Numbered from the stretch's first letter, positions 1 through 6,801 are shown. The stretch is DNA of 10,244 nucleotides from Acidimicrobiales bacterium (GCA_021604885.1 BQJV01000079.1:1-10244); one strand, 5' to 3'. Numbers and translations are program-made. Notes: generated from the sequence alone by a model not told the origin.

Positions 1-2
1 AC

Positions 3-3000
3 TTCGACGGCGACGGCGAGGGACTGCCGACGACGGTCAGTGCGACGGCGTCGGTAACCGACGTGAACCGCCAGACCTGGTCGTCGACCACCGACGTGCT
101 CGTCCACCCGAGTGCGCTCACCATCGGTCTGCGGGCGACCCGGCCGTTCGTGCGGGAGGGCGACGGGCTCGATGTGGAGTTCATCGTCACCGACATCGAC
201 GGCGAGGCCGTCGCTGGTCGTGCCGCGACGGTCGTCGCCGAGCGGGTGAAGACGCAGTGGGTCGATGGCGCGTGGACCGAGGTGGTCGTGGACGAGGAGA
301 CCTGTTCGCTGACCTCCGGCACGGAGCCGGTCGTGTGCTCCTTCGCCCTGGAGCACGGCGGCCAGTGGCGGCTCACCGGCACCGTGGTCGACGACGACGG
401 CCGCGAGAGTCGCTCCGAGCTCAGCGCATGGGTGCGGGGTGGGGACGCGCTGCCGACCCGGCGCCTCGAACTGCAGGACGCCACGGTCATTCCCGACAAG
501 CAGGAGTACGTCCCCGGCGACACGGCGGAGATCTTCGTCGCCTCGCCGTTCGGCCCCGCCAGCGGCCTGCTGACGATCAGCCGCAACGGCATCGATGAGG
601 TCCGGGCCTTCGAGATGACCGAGGCGGACACGATCCTCGAGGTCGCGATCCTCGACGAACACGTGCCGAACCTCGGAATCGGCATCGAACTGGTCGGTGT
701 CGCCGATCGCGCCGCCATCGACGGCACCGTGCTGCCCGACCTGCCCGCGCAACCGGCCTACGCGTCGGGCTGGGTGGAGGTGCTGGTGCCGCCGGTGACC
801 CGCACGCTCGATGTCGAGATCGCGCCGGCCATCGACGCGATCGAGCCGGGCGCGTCGACCGACCTCGCGGTGACGGTCACGGACGCCGACGGCGCGCCGG
901 TCGTCGGAGCCGAGGTGCTGGTCATCGCCGTCGACGAGGCCGTGCTCGCCCTGTCCGGCTACGAGCTGCTCGACCCGCTGGAGATCTTCTACCGGCGCGT
1001 CGACGATCGCAACGGCCTCCAGCGCTCACGTGACTCGGTCCTGCTCGCCGACCCCGAGGACCTGATCGAGCTCGCCGCCCGGCTCAACGCGGAGATCGCG
1101 ACTCAGCTGGAGGGGCAGGCCGATCGGTTCCAGGAGGTGGACCTCGCCCTCGGCGGGAGCACCGCCTATGACGGTGACTTCCTCGACGATTCGACCGAGG
1201 GAGTGCTCACCTCGGCCAACGGCTATCGCGCGGAGCGGGAGGGTCTCGGTGGCGCCCCGATCGAGGTGCGGGAGAACTTCGATGCGCTCGCTCTCTGGGA
1301 TCCGGACGTCGCCACTGGCGGCGACGGGTCGGCCACGCTCGAGCTCGAACTGCCCGACAGCCTGACGCGGTACCGGCTCATGGCCGTCGCCGTCGACGGC
1401 GTCGACCGGTTCGGTTCCGGCGAGGCGAACATCACGGCCCGGTTGCCGCTGCAGGTCCGACCGTCGGCCCCGCGATTCCTGAACTTCGGCGACGACTTCG
1501 AGCTGCCGATCGTCGTGCAGAACCTGACGGACGCGGCCGTCGAGGTCGACGTGGTGCTCCAGACCGCGAACCTGGTGATCGACGGCAGCGCGGGTCGGTC
1601 CGTCACGGTGCCGGCGAACGACCGCATCGAGGTGCGGTTCCCCGCCACCACGGAGTCCGCGGGCACCGCTCGCTTCCGGGCTGTCGCCGTCAGCGCCGCC
1701 CACGCCGACGCGGCGTCGGTGTCTCTCCCGGTGTACACCCCGGCGACGGCCGAGGCGTTCGCGACCTACGGCACGGTCGACGACGGCGCCATCATCCAGC
1801 CGATCCTCGCGCCCGAAGGCGTCATCGAGGAGTTCGGTGGCCTCGAGGTCAACACATCGTCCACGGCGGTGCAGGCGTTGACCGACGCTGTGCTCTACCT
1901 GGCCGACTACGAGTACCGCAGTGCGGACGCCCACGCCTCGCGTGTGCTCGCGATCGCCGCCCTGCGCGATGTGCTGGAAGCGTTCGAGGCCGACGGTCTC
2001 CCGACCCCGGCCGAGTTCGACACGACGGTGGCGAACGACATCGCGGCTCTCGACGCGCTCCAGAACCGCCAAGGGGCGTGGGGCACGTGGCGGCTCGACG
2101 ACCAGACGTCGCCGTATCGCACCGTTCATGTGATGCATGCCCTCTTCGAGGCGGCGGACAACGGCTACGCCGTGCCACAGCAGATGCTCACGGACGGCCG
2201 CTGGGCGTTGCGCAACATCGAGCAGTTCATCCCCGCGGAATGGAGTCAGCAGAGCCGCGACACGCTCGTGGCCTACTCACTCTTCGTGCGTGGCCTCGAC
2301 GGAGACGTGGACGACACCAAGGCGGTCGCGATCTGGGATCGCCACGGCCTCGACTTCGGCCTGGACGCCCTCGGCTGGCTGTGGCCGATCGTCGGCGACG
2401 ACTCGATCCAGGCGGAGATCGCCCGCACCGTCCGGAACCGGGCCGTCGAGACACCCGCCGCGGCGACGTTCGCCACCGGCTACAGCGAGGACGCTCACCT
2501 GCTCCTCCACAGCGATCGCCGAACCGACGGCATCCTCCTCGACGCCCTGATCACCATGGACCCGGACAGCGACCTGATCCCGAAGGTCGTGCAGGGTCTC
2601 ATCGGCAACCAGCGCAAGGGAAGGTGGAACAACGCCCAGGAGAACGCCTTCATCCTCGTGGCCCTCAATCGCTACTTCGACACGTTCGAGGCCGTGACCC
2701 CGGACTTCGTGGCTCGCGTGTGGCTCGGTGACCTCTACGCCGCCGAGCACGACTTCGAGGGACGCAGCGTGGACACCCAGGAGACGATGGTGCCCATGGC
2801 CGACGTCGTCGGCGCGGGCGACACGGATCTCGTTGTCAGCAAGGACGGCGACGGTCGCCTCTACTACCGGCTCGGGCTGCGCTACGCCCCGGCCGACTTC
2901 GATCTCGAGCCGCTCGACCGTGGCTTCGTCGTCGAACGGACCTACGAGGCCGTCGACGACGAGGGTGATGTGTGGCAGGACGCCGACGGTGTCTGGCACA

Positions 3001-3401
3001 TCGCGGCCGGTGCGCAGGTGCGGGTGCGGCTCACGATGGTGAACGACGCCCGCCGCACCAACATGGCGCTCATCGACCCGCTCCCGGCCGGGCTCGAAGC
3101 GGAGAACCCGGCGCTCGCGGTGACCTTCGAGGAGCCGGAGGAGCACGAGGACCCGGACGTCGACTCGTTCGGCGACGGATGGTTCTGGTGGCGACGGACC
3201 TGGTTCGATCACCAGAACCTGCGTGACGACCGGGCCGAAGCGTTCTCCGCCTGGCTGTGGGCCGGCACCCACGAGTACTCCTACGTGACCCGGGCGACCA
3301 CCCCCGGCACGTTCGTCGTGCCCCCGACCCGCGCCGAGGAGATCTACGCCCCCGAGGTCTTCGGCCGCTCCTCCTCCGACACCGTCGTGATCGAAGACTG
3401 A
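3..3401 (+). CDS. Alpha-2-macroglobulin family protein, C-terminal part (5' end outside window)
   Basis: Large envelope protein of the bacterial alpha-2-macroglobulin family (YfhM/YfaS-like), which is thought to trap or inhibit proteases in the periplasm or at the cell surface. The frame is open from position 3, so the GTG at 63 is an internal Val and not a start; 1132 residues are visible. In order: macroglobulin beta domains (fragment residues about 20-410, e.g. VTDVNRQTWSS and KQEYVPGDTAEIFV); a likely bait stretch before about 420; the A2M signature VRENFDALALWDPDVATGG with LPDSLTRYRLMAVAVDG (about 420-460); the alpha-helical thioester-type domain (about 600-870, with GGLEVNTSSTAVQAL and NRQGAWGTW); and the C-terminal receptor-binding-like end with TWFDHQNLRDDRAEAFSA and TTPGTFVVPPTRAEEIYAPE. 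The usual CxEQ thioester tetrad reads SADA here (codons 1920-1931), so a thioester cannot form. The pbpC gene that often accompanies this family is not in the window. The family call is very secure; the physiological target is unknown. Confidence 0.95.
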   Translation, partial: FDGDGEGLPTTVSATASVTDVNRQTWSSTTDVLVHPSALTIGLRATRPFVREGDGLDVEFIVTDIDGEAVAGRAATVVAERVKTQWVDGAWTEVVVDEETCSLTSGTEPVVCSFALEHGGQWRLTGTVVDDDGRESRSELSAWVRGGDALPTRRLELQDATVIPDKQEYVPGDTAEIFVASPFGPASGLLTISRNGIDEVRAFEMTEADTILEVAILDEHVPNLGIGIELVGVADRAAIDGTVLPDLPAQPAYASGWVEVLVPPVTRTLDVEIAPAIDAIEPGASTDLAVTVTDADGAPVVGAEVLVIAVDEAVLALSGYELLDPLEIFYRRVDDRNGLQRSRDSVLLADPEDLIELAARLNAEIATQLEGQADRFQEVDLALGGSTAYDGDFLDDSTEGVLTSANGYRAEREGLGGAPIEVRENFDALALWDPDVATGGDGSATLELELPDSLTRYRLMAVAVDGVDRFGSGEANITARLPLQVRPSAPRFLNFGDDFELPIVVQNLTDAAVEVDVVLQTANLVIDGSAGRSVTVPANDRIEVRFPATTESAGTARFRAVAVSAAHADAASVSLPVYTPATAEAFATYGTVDDGAIIQPILAPEGVIEEFGGLEVNTSSTAVQALTDAVLYLADYEYRSADAHASRVLAIAALRDVLEAFEADGLPTPAEFDTTVANDIAALDALQNRQGAWGTWRLDDQTSPYRTVHVMHALFEAADNGYAVPQQMLTDGRWALRNIEQFIPAEWSQQSRDTLVAYSLFVRGLDGDVDDTKAVAIWDRHGLDFGLDALGWLWPIVGDDSIQAEIARTVRNRAVETPAAATFATGYSEDAHLLLHSDRRTDGILLDALITMDPDSDLIPKVVQGLIGNQRKGRWNNAQENAFILVALNRYFDTFEAVTPDFVARVWLGDLYAAEHDFEGRSVDTQETMVPMADVVGAGDTDLVVSKDGDGRLYYRLGLRYAPADFDLEPLDRGFVVERTYEAVDDEGDVWQDADGVWHIAAGAQVRVRLTMVNDARRTNMALIDPLPAGLEAENPALAVTFEEPEEHEDPDVDSFGDGWFWWRRTWFDHQNLRDDRAEAFSAWLWAGTHEYSYVTRATTPGTFVVPPTRAEEIYAPEVFGRSSSDTVVIED

Positions 3402-3412
3402 GCCCGGTCAGT

Positions 3413-3463
3413 CGGCGGAAGTTGAAGCAGGGGTCAGACCCCCGCTTCAACTTTTCTCCGCCG
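3413..3463. repeat. Long palindrome between convergent genes (REP-like element and/or bidirectional terminator)
   Basis: The core is 35 bases (3419-3453): arm AAGTTGAAGC, one mismatched base, GGGGTC, central A at 3436, GACCCC, one base, then arm GCTTCAACTT. Outside it, CGGCGG (3413-3418) can pair with CCGCCG (3458-3463) across a TTCT bulge. The hairpin lies 11 bases after the stop of the macroglobulin gene and includes the stop of the convergent TetR gene. A T-run follows on the plus strand (3452-3455), and the symmetric A-run at 3419-3420 gives a short U tract on the other strand. It could therefore end transcription from both sides. Its length and its GGGGTCAGACCCC core look more like a dispersed palindromic repeat than an ordinary terminator. 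That is inference: only one copy is visible here. Confidence 0.75.
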
Positions 3464-4085
3464 GAGGGGTGAGGCCACCAGCGATGAGGAGTTCGACCAT
3501 CGAGGCGGCGGCCATCAGCGTGTCGAAGAGGGCGTCGATGCCGGCGTTGTCGGCGTCGAGATCCGCGAGCAGCTCGATGCCGAGGAAGAGCGCGCTGATG
3601 CCCTGGCCGATCTGCTCGGCCGGGGCGAGATTCGCGATGGGGGAGTCGCCGAGGACCCGGCGGATGGAGGCCGTAACCATGTCGCTCCACTCCGACAGGG
3701 CCGCGTAGAGCTTCGGGCCCATCACCGGATCACCGGCCGCGCCGGCGAACGCCTGGGTGAGCACGGTCATGTTGTCGTTCGCCGTGTCGTCGTGGTGCAA
3801 GGCCCGGGCGACGTCGACCAACTCGCGCAGCGTGGCCGCGCCTTCGAGCCGGTCGCGATGGTTCTCCAGGCGGCGCACGCTCATCATGTTGACCGCGGCC
3901 ACGATCGCGTCGTCGACCGAACCGAAGTGGTAGAAGATCAGCGCCTGGTTGAAGTCGCCGCGACGGGCGATCGCACGGGCGCTGGCCCCGACGATGCCGT
4001 CCTCCTTGAGCGTGGTCAGCGTGGCCTCGAGGATCCGGGCACGGGTCTCGTCGCCGGCGGTCGAGGATCGGCGTTTCTCGGCCAT
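3447..4085 (-). CDS. TetR/AcrR family transcriptional regulator
   Basis: A 212-residue DNA-binding repressor-type protein, of typical TetR length. The N-terminal helix-turn-helix spans about residues 13-65: TRARILEATLTTLKEDGIVG leads into the turn ASARAIARRGDFNQALIFYHF, with ALIFYHFGS as the recognition helix. The rest is an all-helical ligand and dimer domain that cannot be assigned a ligand. I chose the ATG at 4083-4085 because AGGGAGG (4091-4097 on the plus strand) sits five bases upstream. An in-frame ATG 11 codons earlier (4116-4118) overlaps the stop of the DCC gene as ATGA but has no ribosome binding site. It is the last gene of a three-gene minus-strand cluster, so it may regulate its own operon through the repeated sites at 5001-5084 (inference). 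The last residues and TGA stop fall inside the palindrome at 3413-3463, suggesting the 3' end was reshaped by that element. Confidence 0.93.
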   Translation of the reverse strand: MAEKRRSSTAGDETRARILEATLTTLKEDGIVGASARAIARRGDFNQALIFYHFGSVDDAIVAAVNMMSVRRLENHRDRLEGAATLRELVDVARALHHDDTANDNMTVLTQAFAGAAGDPVMGPKLYAALSEWSDMVTASIRRVLGDSPIANLAPAEQIGQGISALFLGIELLADLDADNAGIDALFDTLMAAASMVELLIAGGLTPPAEKS

Positions 4086-4090
4086 GGTGA

Positions 4091-4097
4091 CCTCCCT
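4091..4097 (-). promoter_or_regulatory. Strong ribosome binding site that decides the TetR start
   Basis: On the minus strand this reads AGGGAGG, five bases before the ATG at 4085. It favours the 212-residue TetR product over the upstream ATG at 4118. The site lies just past the end of the preceding DCC gene, so TetR has its own translation initiation within the operon. Confidence 0.75.
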
Positions 4098-4114
4098 GGC
4101 GTCGGCGGCAGCGC

Positions 4115-4552
4115 TCATGACACGACCGGTGCGCAATTGTCGCCGTCGCAGCGGTGTTCGGAGAGCATGCCCGACACCAGCGAGCGGTTGGAGGACACCG
4201 AGTGGAAGAACGACTCGACCATCGGTGCGAGGGCGGGTGACCGGAAGCGGTGGGCGAGGCGCCGGTAGCGCCGGGTCGCCCACATGCACATGAGGAAGGC
4301 GGCGGGGCCGACCCACGCCCGTCCGTCGTCGGCGACCACCATGAGCTCGACCTTGTACCAATCGAGATCCTCGTAGCGTTCCCTCGCCGCCGGTGAGCCA
4401 GCGGCGAGGAACTCGATCGGCACGTGGGTCTGCTGCATGGAGAGCCAGTGGCGACAGCGGCGGCAGAGCTCGCACGTCTCGTCGTAGACGACGGTCAGGC
4501 GGGCGTCCGCCCAGCGACCGGAAGCGGTGGGAGAGAGGGTGGGGGCGTCCAT
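4115..4552 (-). CDS. DCC-family (DUF393) thiol-disulfide oxidoreductase-like protein
   Basis: A 145-residue protein of the DCC family (DUF393), named for the conserved Asp-Cys-Cys motif and predicted to have a thioredoxin-like redox role. The motif is at residues 23-30 in VVYDETCELCRRCRHWL: Asp24, Cys27 and Cys30 match the family pattern (YDxxCxxC). Cys33 adds a third evenly spaced cysteine, and the C-terminus carries another pair (Cys135 and Cys140, in RCDGDNCAP). There is no signal peptide or membrane segment, so it is probably cytosolic. It starts one base after the stop of the membrane-protein gene (TGA-G-ATG) with no clear ribosome binding site, implying translational coupling. Its end overlaps an alternative TetR start. 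Family assignment is good; the reaction and partner are unknown. Confidence 0.85.
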   Translation of the reverse strand: MDAPTLSPTASGRWADARLTVVYDETCELCRRCRHWLSMQQTHVPIEFLAAGSPAARERYEDLDWYKVELMVVADDGRAWVGPAAFLMCMWATRRYRRLAHRFRSPALAPMVESFFHSVSSNRSLVSGMLSEHRCDGDNCAPVVS

Positions 4553-4553
4553 C

Positions 4554-4982
4554 TCAGGCCGTTGCGACCGCGGTGCCCGGGGCCGGCGGCGGCGGGGGCG
4601 GGGCGACGTAGGACGTGGCGGCGATGGGCGGGAGCTCGAAGACGGCTTCGTTGCGCCGGCGGAGACGCCAGAACACCGCGATGTTCACGAAGTGGATGAT
4701 GCCGAGGCTCAGCAGCAACACGCCGAGCTTGGTGATGAGGTTCTCCGCCGCCTCCACGCTGGTGGCTGTCTCCTCTGTGCGGAAGATCAGGAAGGCGTAG
4801 CCGAGGTTGAGCATGTAGAAACCGACGACGAGTAGATGGTTGACCGCCTCGGCCATGCCCTCGTTGTCGTCGAACACGTCCCGCAGGAACACCTTGCCGT
4901 TGCGGAAAAGGGTGCGGGCGAGCACGCCGGTGAGACCGATGGCGGCGATGGCGTAGATGAAGTAGCTGGTGGTGAGGTCCAT
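4554..4982 (-). CDS. Small three-helix membrane protein of unknown function
   Basis: A 142-residue protein that I do not recognise as a named family. Three hydrophobic helices are visible: about residues 7-26 (YFIYAIAAIGLTGVLARTLF), 49-67 (HLLVVGFYMLNLGYAFLIF) and 85-106 (KLGVLLLSLGIIHFVNIAVF). Charged loops separate them, and WRLRRRN follows the third helix, suggesting a cytoplasmic C-terminus by the positive-inside rule. The tail is low-complexity and proline-rich (APPPPPPAPG), with no recognisable domain. It is the first gene of the cluster with the DCC and TetR genes, and a GGAAAG ribosome binding site (4990-4995 on the plus strand) lies seven bases before its ATG. Coupling to the DCC gene suggests a membrane partner or anchor for thiol chemistry (inference). 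There is no heme-ligand pattern clear enough to call it a cytochrome. Confidence 0.8.
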   Translation of the reverse strand: MDLTTSYFIYAIAAIGLTGVLARTLFRNGKVFLRDVFDDNEGMAEAVNHLLVVGFYMLNLGYAFLIFRTEETATSVEAAENLITKLGVLLLSLGIIHFVNIAVFWRLRRRNEAVFELPPIAATSYVAPPPPPPAPGTAVATA

Positions 4983-5000
4983 GGGGGTTCTTTCCGTTAG

Positions 5001-5084
5001 TTAAGCGAGTGATCAAATGAACTTGAGCACATGATCAACTATGGAGAGGGCGCGCGTCAAGGAGTTTCTTGAGCAAGTGATCAA
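5001..5084. promoter_or_regulatory. Three-copy operator-like repeat array upstream of the membrane/DCC/TetR operon
   Basis: Three 16-base quasi-palindromes share the form TTGANCANNTGNTCAA on the plus strand. They are TTAAGCGAGTGATCAA (5001-5016), TTGAGCACATGATCAA (5023-5038) and TTGAGCAAGTGATCAA (5069-5084). Copies two and three match the dyad at every symmetric position except the single N; copy one has two changes in its left half. Starts are 22 and 46 bases apart, roughly two and four helical turns. A degenerate half-site ending GTCAA (5056-5060) sits between copies two and three at about the same period. The array fills the gap between the GST genes and the membrane-protein start, 18 bases from that ATG. 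Size, symmetry and location fit binding sites for a dimeric TetR regulator, most simply the one encoded in this operon (inference). I could not place a convincing -35/-10 pair. Confidence 0.65.
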
Positions 5085-5094
5085 TCGCGCCGAT

Positions 5095-5760
5095 TCAGGC
5101 GTTGCGGCGGCGGAACGCCCGGTGGCGACCCAGGTACTCGTCGGCCTGCTCGGGCGACCACGCGACATGGCGTCCGCCCGGGCGATCCAGCGTGCGGGCG
5201 CGGTGCTCGGCGACCCGATCCGGGATCGGCCGGTCGTAGCCGAGGGCCACCAGGCCGGGCAGGCGAAGATAGACGGGGACGGCGATGGCCTCGACGAGCG
5301 TCGGTCCGGCACCGGCGAGCCAGGCGTGATCACCGAGCCACGCGTCCATCTCGGCGAACGCGTCGGCGAGGCGCTGGGCGGCGCGGACGATCGTCGCGCC
5401 GTCGGTGCCGTATGCGATGCCGCCCATGGCGCGCATCAGCGTTGCGTCGAGGCGTTCGACCCGGGCGCGGACCGGGTCACCGTCCTCCGGGAGCAGGGGA
5501 GCGGCTCGCACGCGGTCCTCGAGCCAGTAGAGCAGCGGGATCGAGTCGACCCGGAACTCCTCGCCGATGCGGATCATCGGCACCTCGAGGCGTGGCGAGT
5601 GGGCGACGAACTCCTCCGGGAGGATGAAGTCGGCCGGTCGCACTGCCGAGGGCGGAACGGAGACGAGGTCGTGGCCGATGCCCCGCTCGGCGAGCGCGAA
5701 GTCGACCCGGTTGACGAAGGGGCACGTCCAGTGGCCCCACAGCGTCACCGCCTCGGTCAT
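5095..5760 (-). CDS. Glutathione S-transferase-like protein with an N-terminal CPF active-site motif
   Basis: A 221-residue protein with the GST fold and a usual GST length. The N-terminal thioredoxin-like domain (about 1-80) shows TLWGHWTCPFVNRVDFAL, with Cys13 at the position where omega-class GSTs and CLIC-type proteins keep their catalytic cysteine. It also has the cis-proline strand LEVPMIRI and the glutathione-contact segment VDSIPLLYWLED. The C-terminal helical domain includes the GST-like helix start WLAGAGPTLVEAIAVPVYLR. A Cys-type site suggests glutathione- or thiol-dependent reductase, dehalogenase or thioltransferase chemistry rather than conjugation; in actinobacteria the thiol cofactor may differ. 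The ATG at 5758-5760 overlaps the stop of the upstream gene by four bases (ATGA), so the two are translationally coupled. The substrate is not identifiable. Confidence 0.88.
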   Translation of the reverse strand: MTEAVTLWGHWTCPFVNRVDFALAERGIGHDLVSVPPSAVRPADFILPEEFVAHSPRLEVPMIRIGEEFRVDSIPLLYWLEDRVRAAPLLPEDGDPVRARVERLDATLMRAMGGIAYGTDGATIVRAAQRLADAFAEMDAWLGDHAWLAGAGPTLVEAIAVPVYLRLPGLVALGYDRPIPDRVAEHRARTLDRPGGRHVAWSPEQADEYLGRHRAFRRRNA

Positions 5761-6785
5761 GCGAAGAGGACCTCGCAGCCGGTGCCGGCGAGGAGCGTGT
5801 CGACGGCGGCGCGGTCCCCGTCGTCGAGGGCGGCGTGTTCGTCGCGGAGCCACTGGAGGCATTTGCGCTGGTACTTGAAGCGGGCCTGCGAATACGGGTT
5901 GCCGTCGATCGTGCACGACATCATCTCGTCGTCACCCTCGAACGCGGCGGCGTTGGCGAGCATGAACGGCGCGTAGGTGCGGCCGGCCTCGTCGAGCAGG
6001 GCCCGGGTGGTCGCCGGGATGGCGTCACGGCCGAGCCAGCCGGTGTCGCCGTCGACCGGCCACCACGACAGGTCGTCGTTGCGGTCCACCCAGACACAGG
6101 TGCGGGCGCTCGATTCCACAGCCACCGCTACCGCCTCCGGGTCCCACCACGTCAACTGGGTGAGCTGACCGTGCAGCCCCATGTCGGCGCGGCTCGGGCG
6201 GATGCCGAAGAGGAAGTCGTGCTCGTGGAGGTGGGCGTCGAGGAGCCCGAGGAGTCGCACATAGCTGTCCTCGATCGCCGGTCGGTTCTCCTCGGTCGAG
6301 CCGACGAGCGCGCGCCGCTCGATCTGGCGGTTCGTGATGTATGCGTTGCCCGCATCCCACGCGTCGTCGGCGAGCGTGACGTCGGCCTGCAGCGGCAGCA
6401 TCTTGCCGGCCTTGTCGATGGCGCCGTCGTAGTACCAGCGGTAGTGGTACATCATCTTCGTAACCCACTCGTCGGCGAAGTCCTCGAGGAGATAGTCGAT
6501 GAACGCGACGACGGGATCGGTCGGCACCAACGAGCGGTCCGAATGCATGCCCTCGAGGCGCATGATCTGTGGACTCGAGTCGGTCATGACCTCCGTGTAG
6601 GCGCCGTCGTCGTCGGGGAAGGCGAGGACCGGGATCACCGGGACCGTCGGCCGGGGCAGCGCTGCCGCGGCGGCCGAGTTCTGCGGGACCCACTCGAAGG
6701 GGATGCGCCGGTAGCGCAGCGCCGCGCGCATCTTGCGCGAGTAGGGCGACGCGTAGGCGCCGATGATCTTGAGCGGTGGCGTCAC
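5757..6785 (-). CDS. Glutathione S-transferase family protein, long form
   Basis: A 342-residue GST-fold protein, longer than canonical GSTs (about 200-230 residues). The N-terminal thioredoxin-like domain carries KIIGAYASPYSRKMRAALRY, with Ser13/Tyr15/Ser16 where the catalytic residue normally sits and no cysteine. It continues with the cis-proline region VPVIPVLAFPDD and the glutathione-contact segment VMTDSSPQIMRLEG. The helical C-terminal domain has the signature-like RPSRADMGLHGQLTQLTWWDP, and an extra roughly 100-residue extension is rich in Trp and acidic residues. The start is GTG at 6783-6785, preceded by GGAGG five bases upstream (6791-6795 on the plus strand). It is first in a two-gene unit with the Cys-type GST and is transcribed away from xylA. 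The role is probably in detoxification or modification of a small molecule; the cofactor and substrate are unknown. Confidence 0.88.
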   Translation of the reverse strand: MTPPLKIIGAYASPYSRKMRAALRYRRIPFEWVPQNSAAAAALPRPTVPVIPVLAFPDDDGAYTEVMTDSSPQIMRLEGMHSDRSLVPTDPVVAFIDYLLEDFADEWVTKMMYHYRWYYDGAIDKAGKMLPLQADVTLADDAWDAGNAYITNRQIERRALVGSTEENRPAIEDSYVRLLGLLDAHLHEHDFLFGIRPSRADMGLHGQLTQLTWWDPEAVAVAVESSARTCVWVDRNDDLSWWPVDGDTGWLGRDAIPATTRALLDEAGRTYAPFMLANAAAFEGDDEMMSCTIDGNPYSQARFKYQRKCLQWLRDEHAALDDGDRAAVDTLLAGTGCEVLFA

Positions 6786-6790
6786 GGGAA

Positions 6791-6795
6791 CCTCC
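6791..6795 (-). promoter_or_regulatory. Ribosome binding site supporting the GTG start of the long GST gene
   Basis: On the minus strand this reads GGAGG, five bases before GTG at 6785. It is the reason for choosing the non-ATG start, which also places the thioredoxin-fold beta strand (LKIIGAY) immediately after the initiator, as expected for this fold. Confidence 0.75.
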
Positions 6796-6801
6796 GGTGG
6801 A

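Noticed and set aside
63..65. GTG as the start of the macroglobulin gene
   Set aside because: The frame is open back to position 3 and the upstream residues (FDGDGEGLPTTVSATASVTD) fit the family, so this Val is internal.
1026..2138. A 370-codon minus-strand open frame
   Set aside because: Antisense to conserved macroglobulin domains; composition is His/Arg/Gly-rich, typical of a GC-driven frame.
2277..3272. A 331-codon minus-strand open frame
   Set aside because: Antisense shadow of the macroglobulin gene, with no recognisable domain; the plus-strand product is clearly real.
4116..4118. Upstream ATG as the TetR start (ATGA overlap with the DCC gene)
   Set aside because: Possible by coupling, but no ribosome binding site precedes it, while AGGGAGG directly precedes the ATG at 4085 and TetR proteins rarely need the extra 11 residues.
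4570..4605. GC-rich simple repeat (CGG/GGGGC tract)
   Set aside because: It encodes the proline-rich tail of the membrane protein in frame; no need for a separate repeat feature.
5038..5060. Sigma-70 style promoter (TTGACG at 5055-5060, minus strand) for the membrane-protein operon
   Set aside because: The TTGACG is plausible as a -35, but the hexamer at 17-base spacing (TGATCA) is a poor -10 and the better ATAGTT is too close, so I did not call it.
5041..5976. A plus-strand open frame beginning with ATG inside the operator region
   Set aside because: It runs antisense through both GST genes and has no protein family features. The ATG has a purine-rich region nowhere upstream, only the AT-rich repeats.
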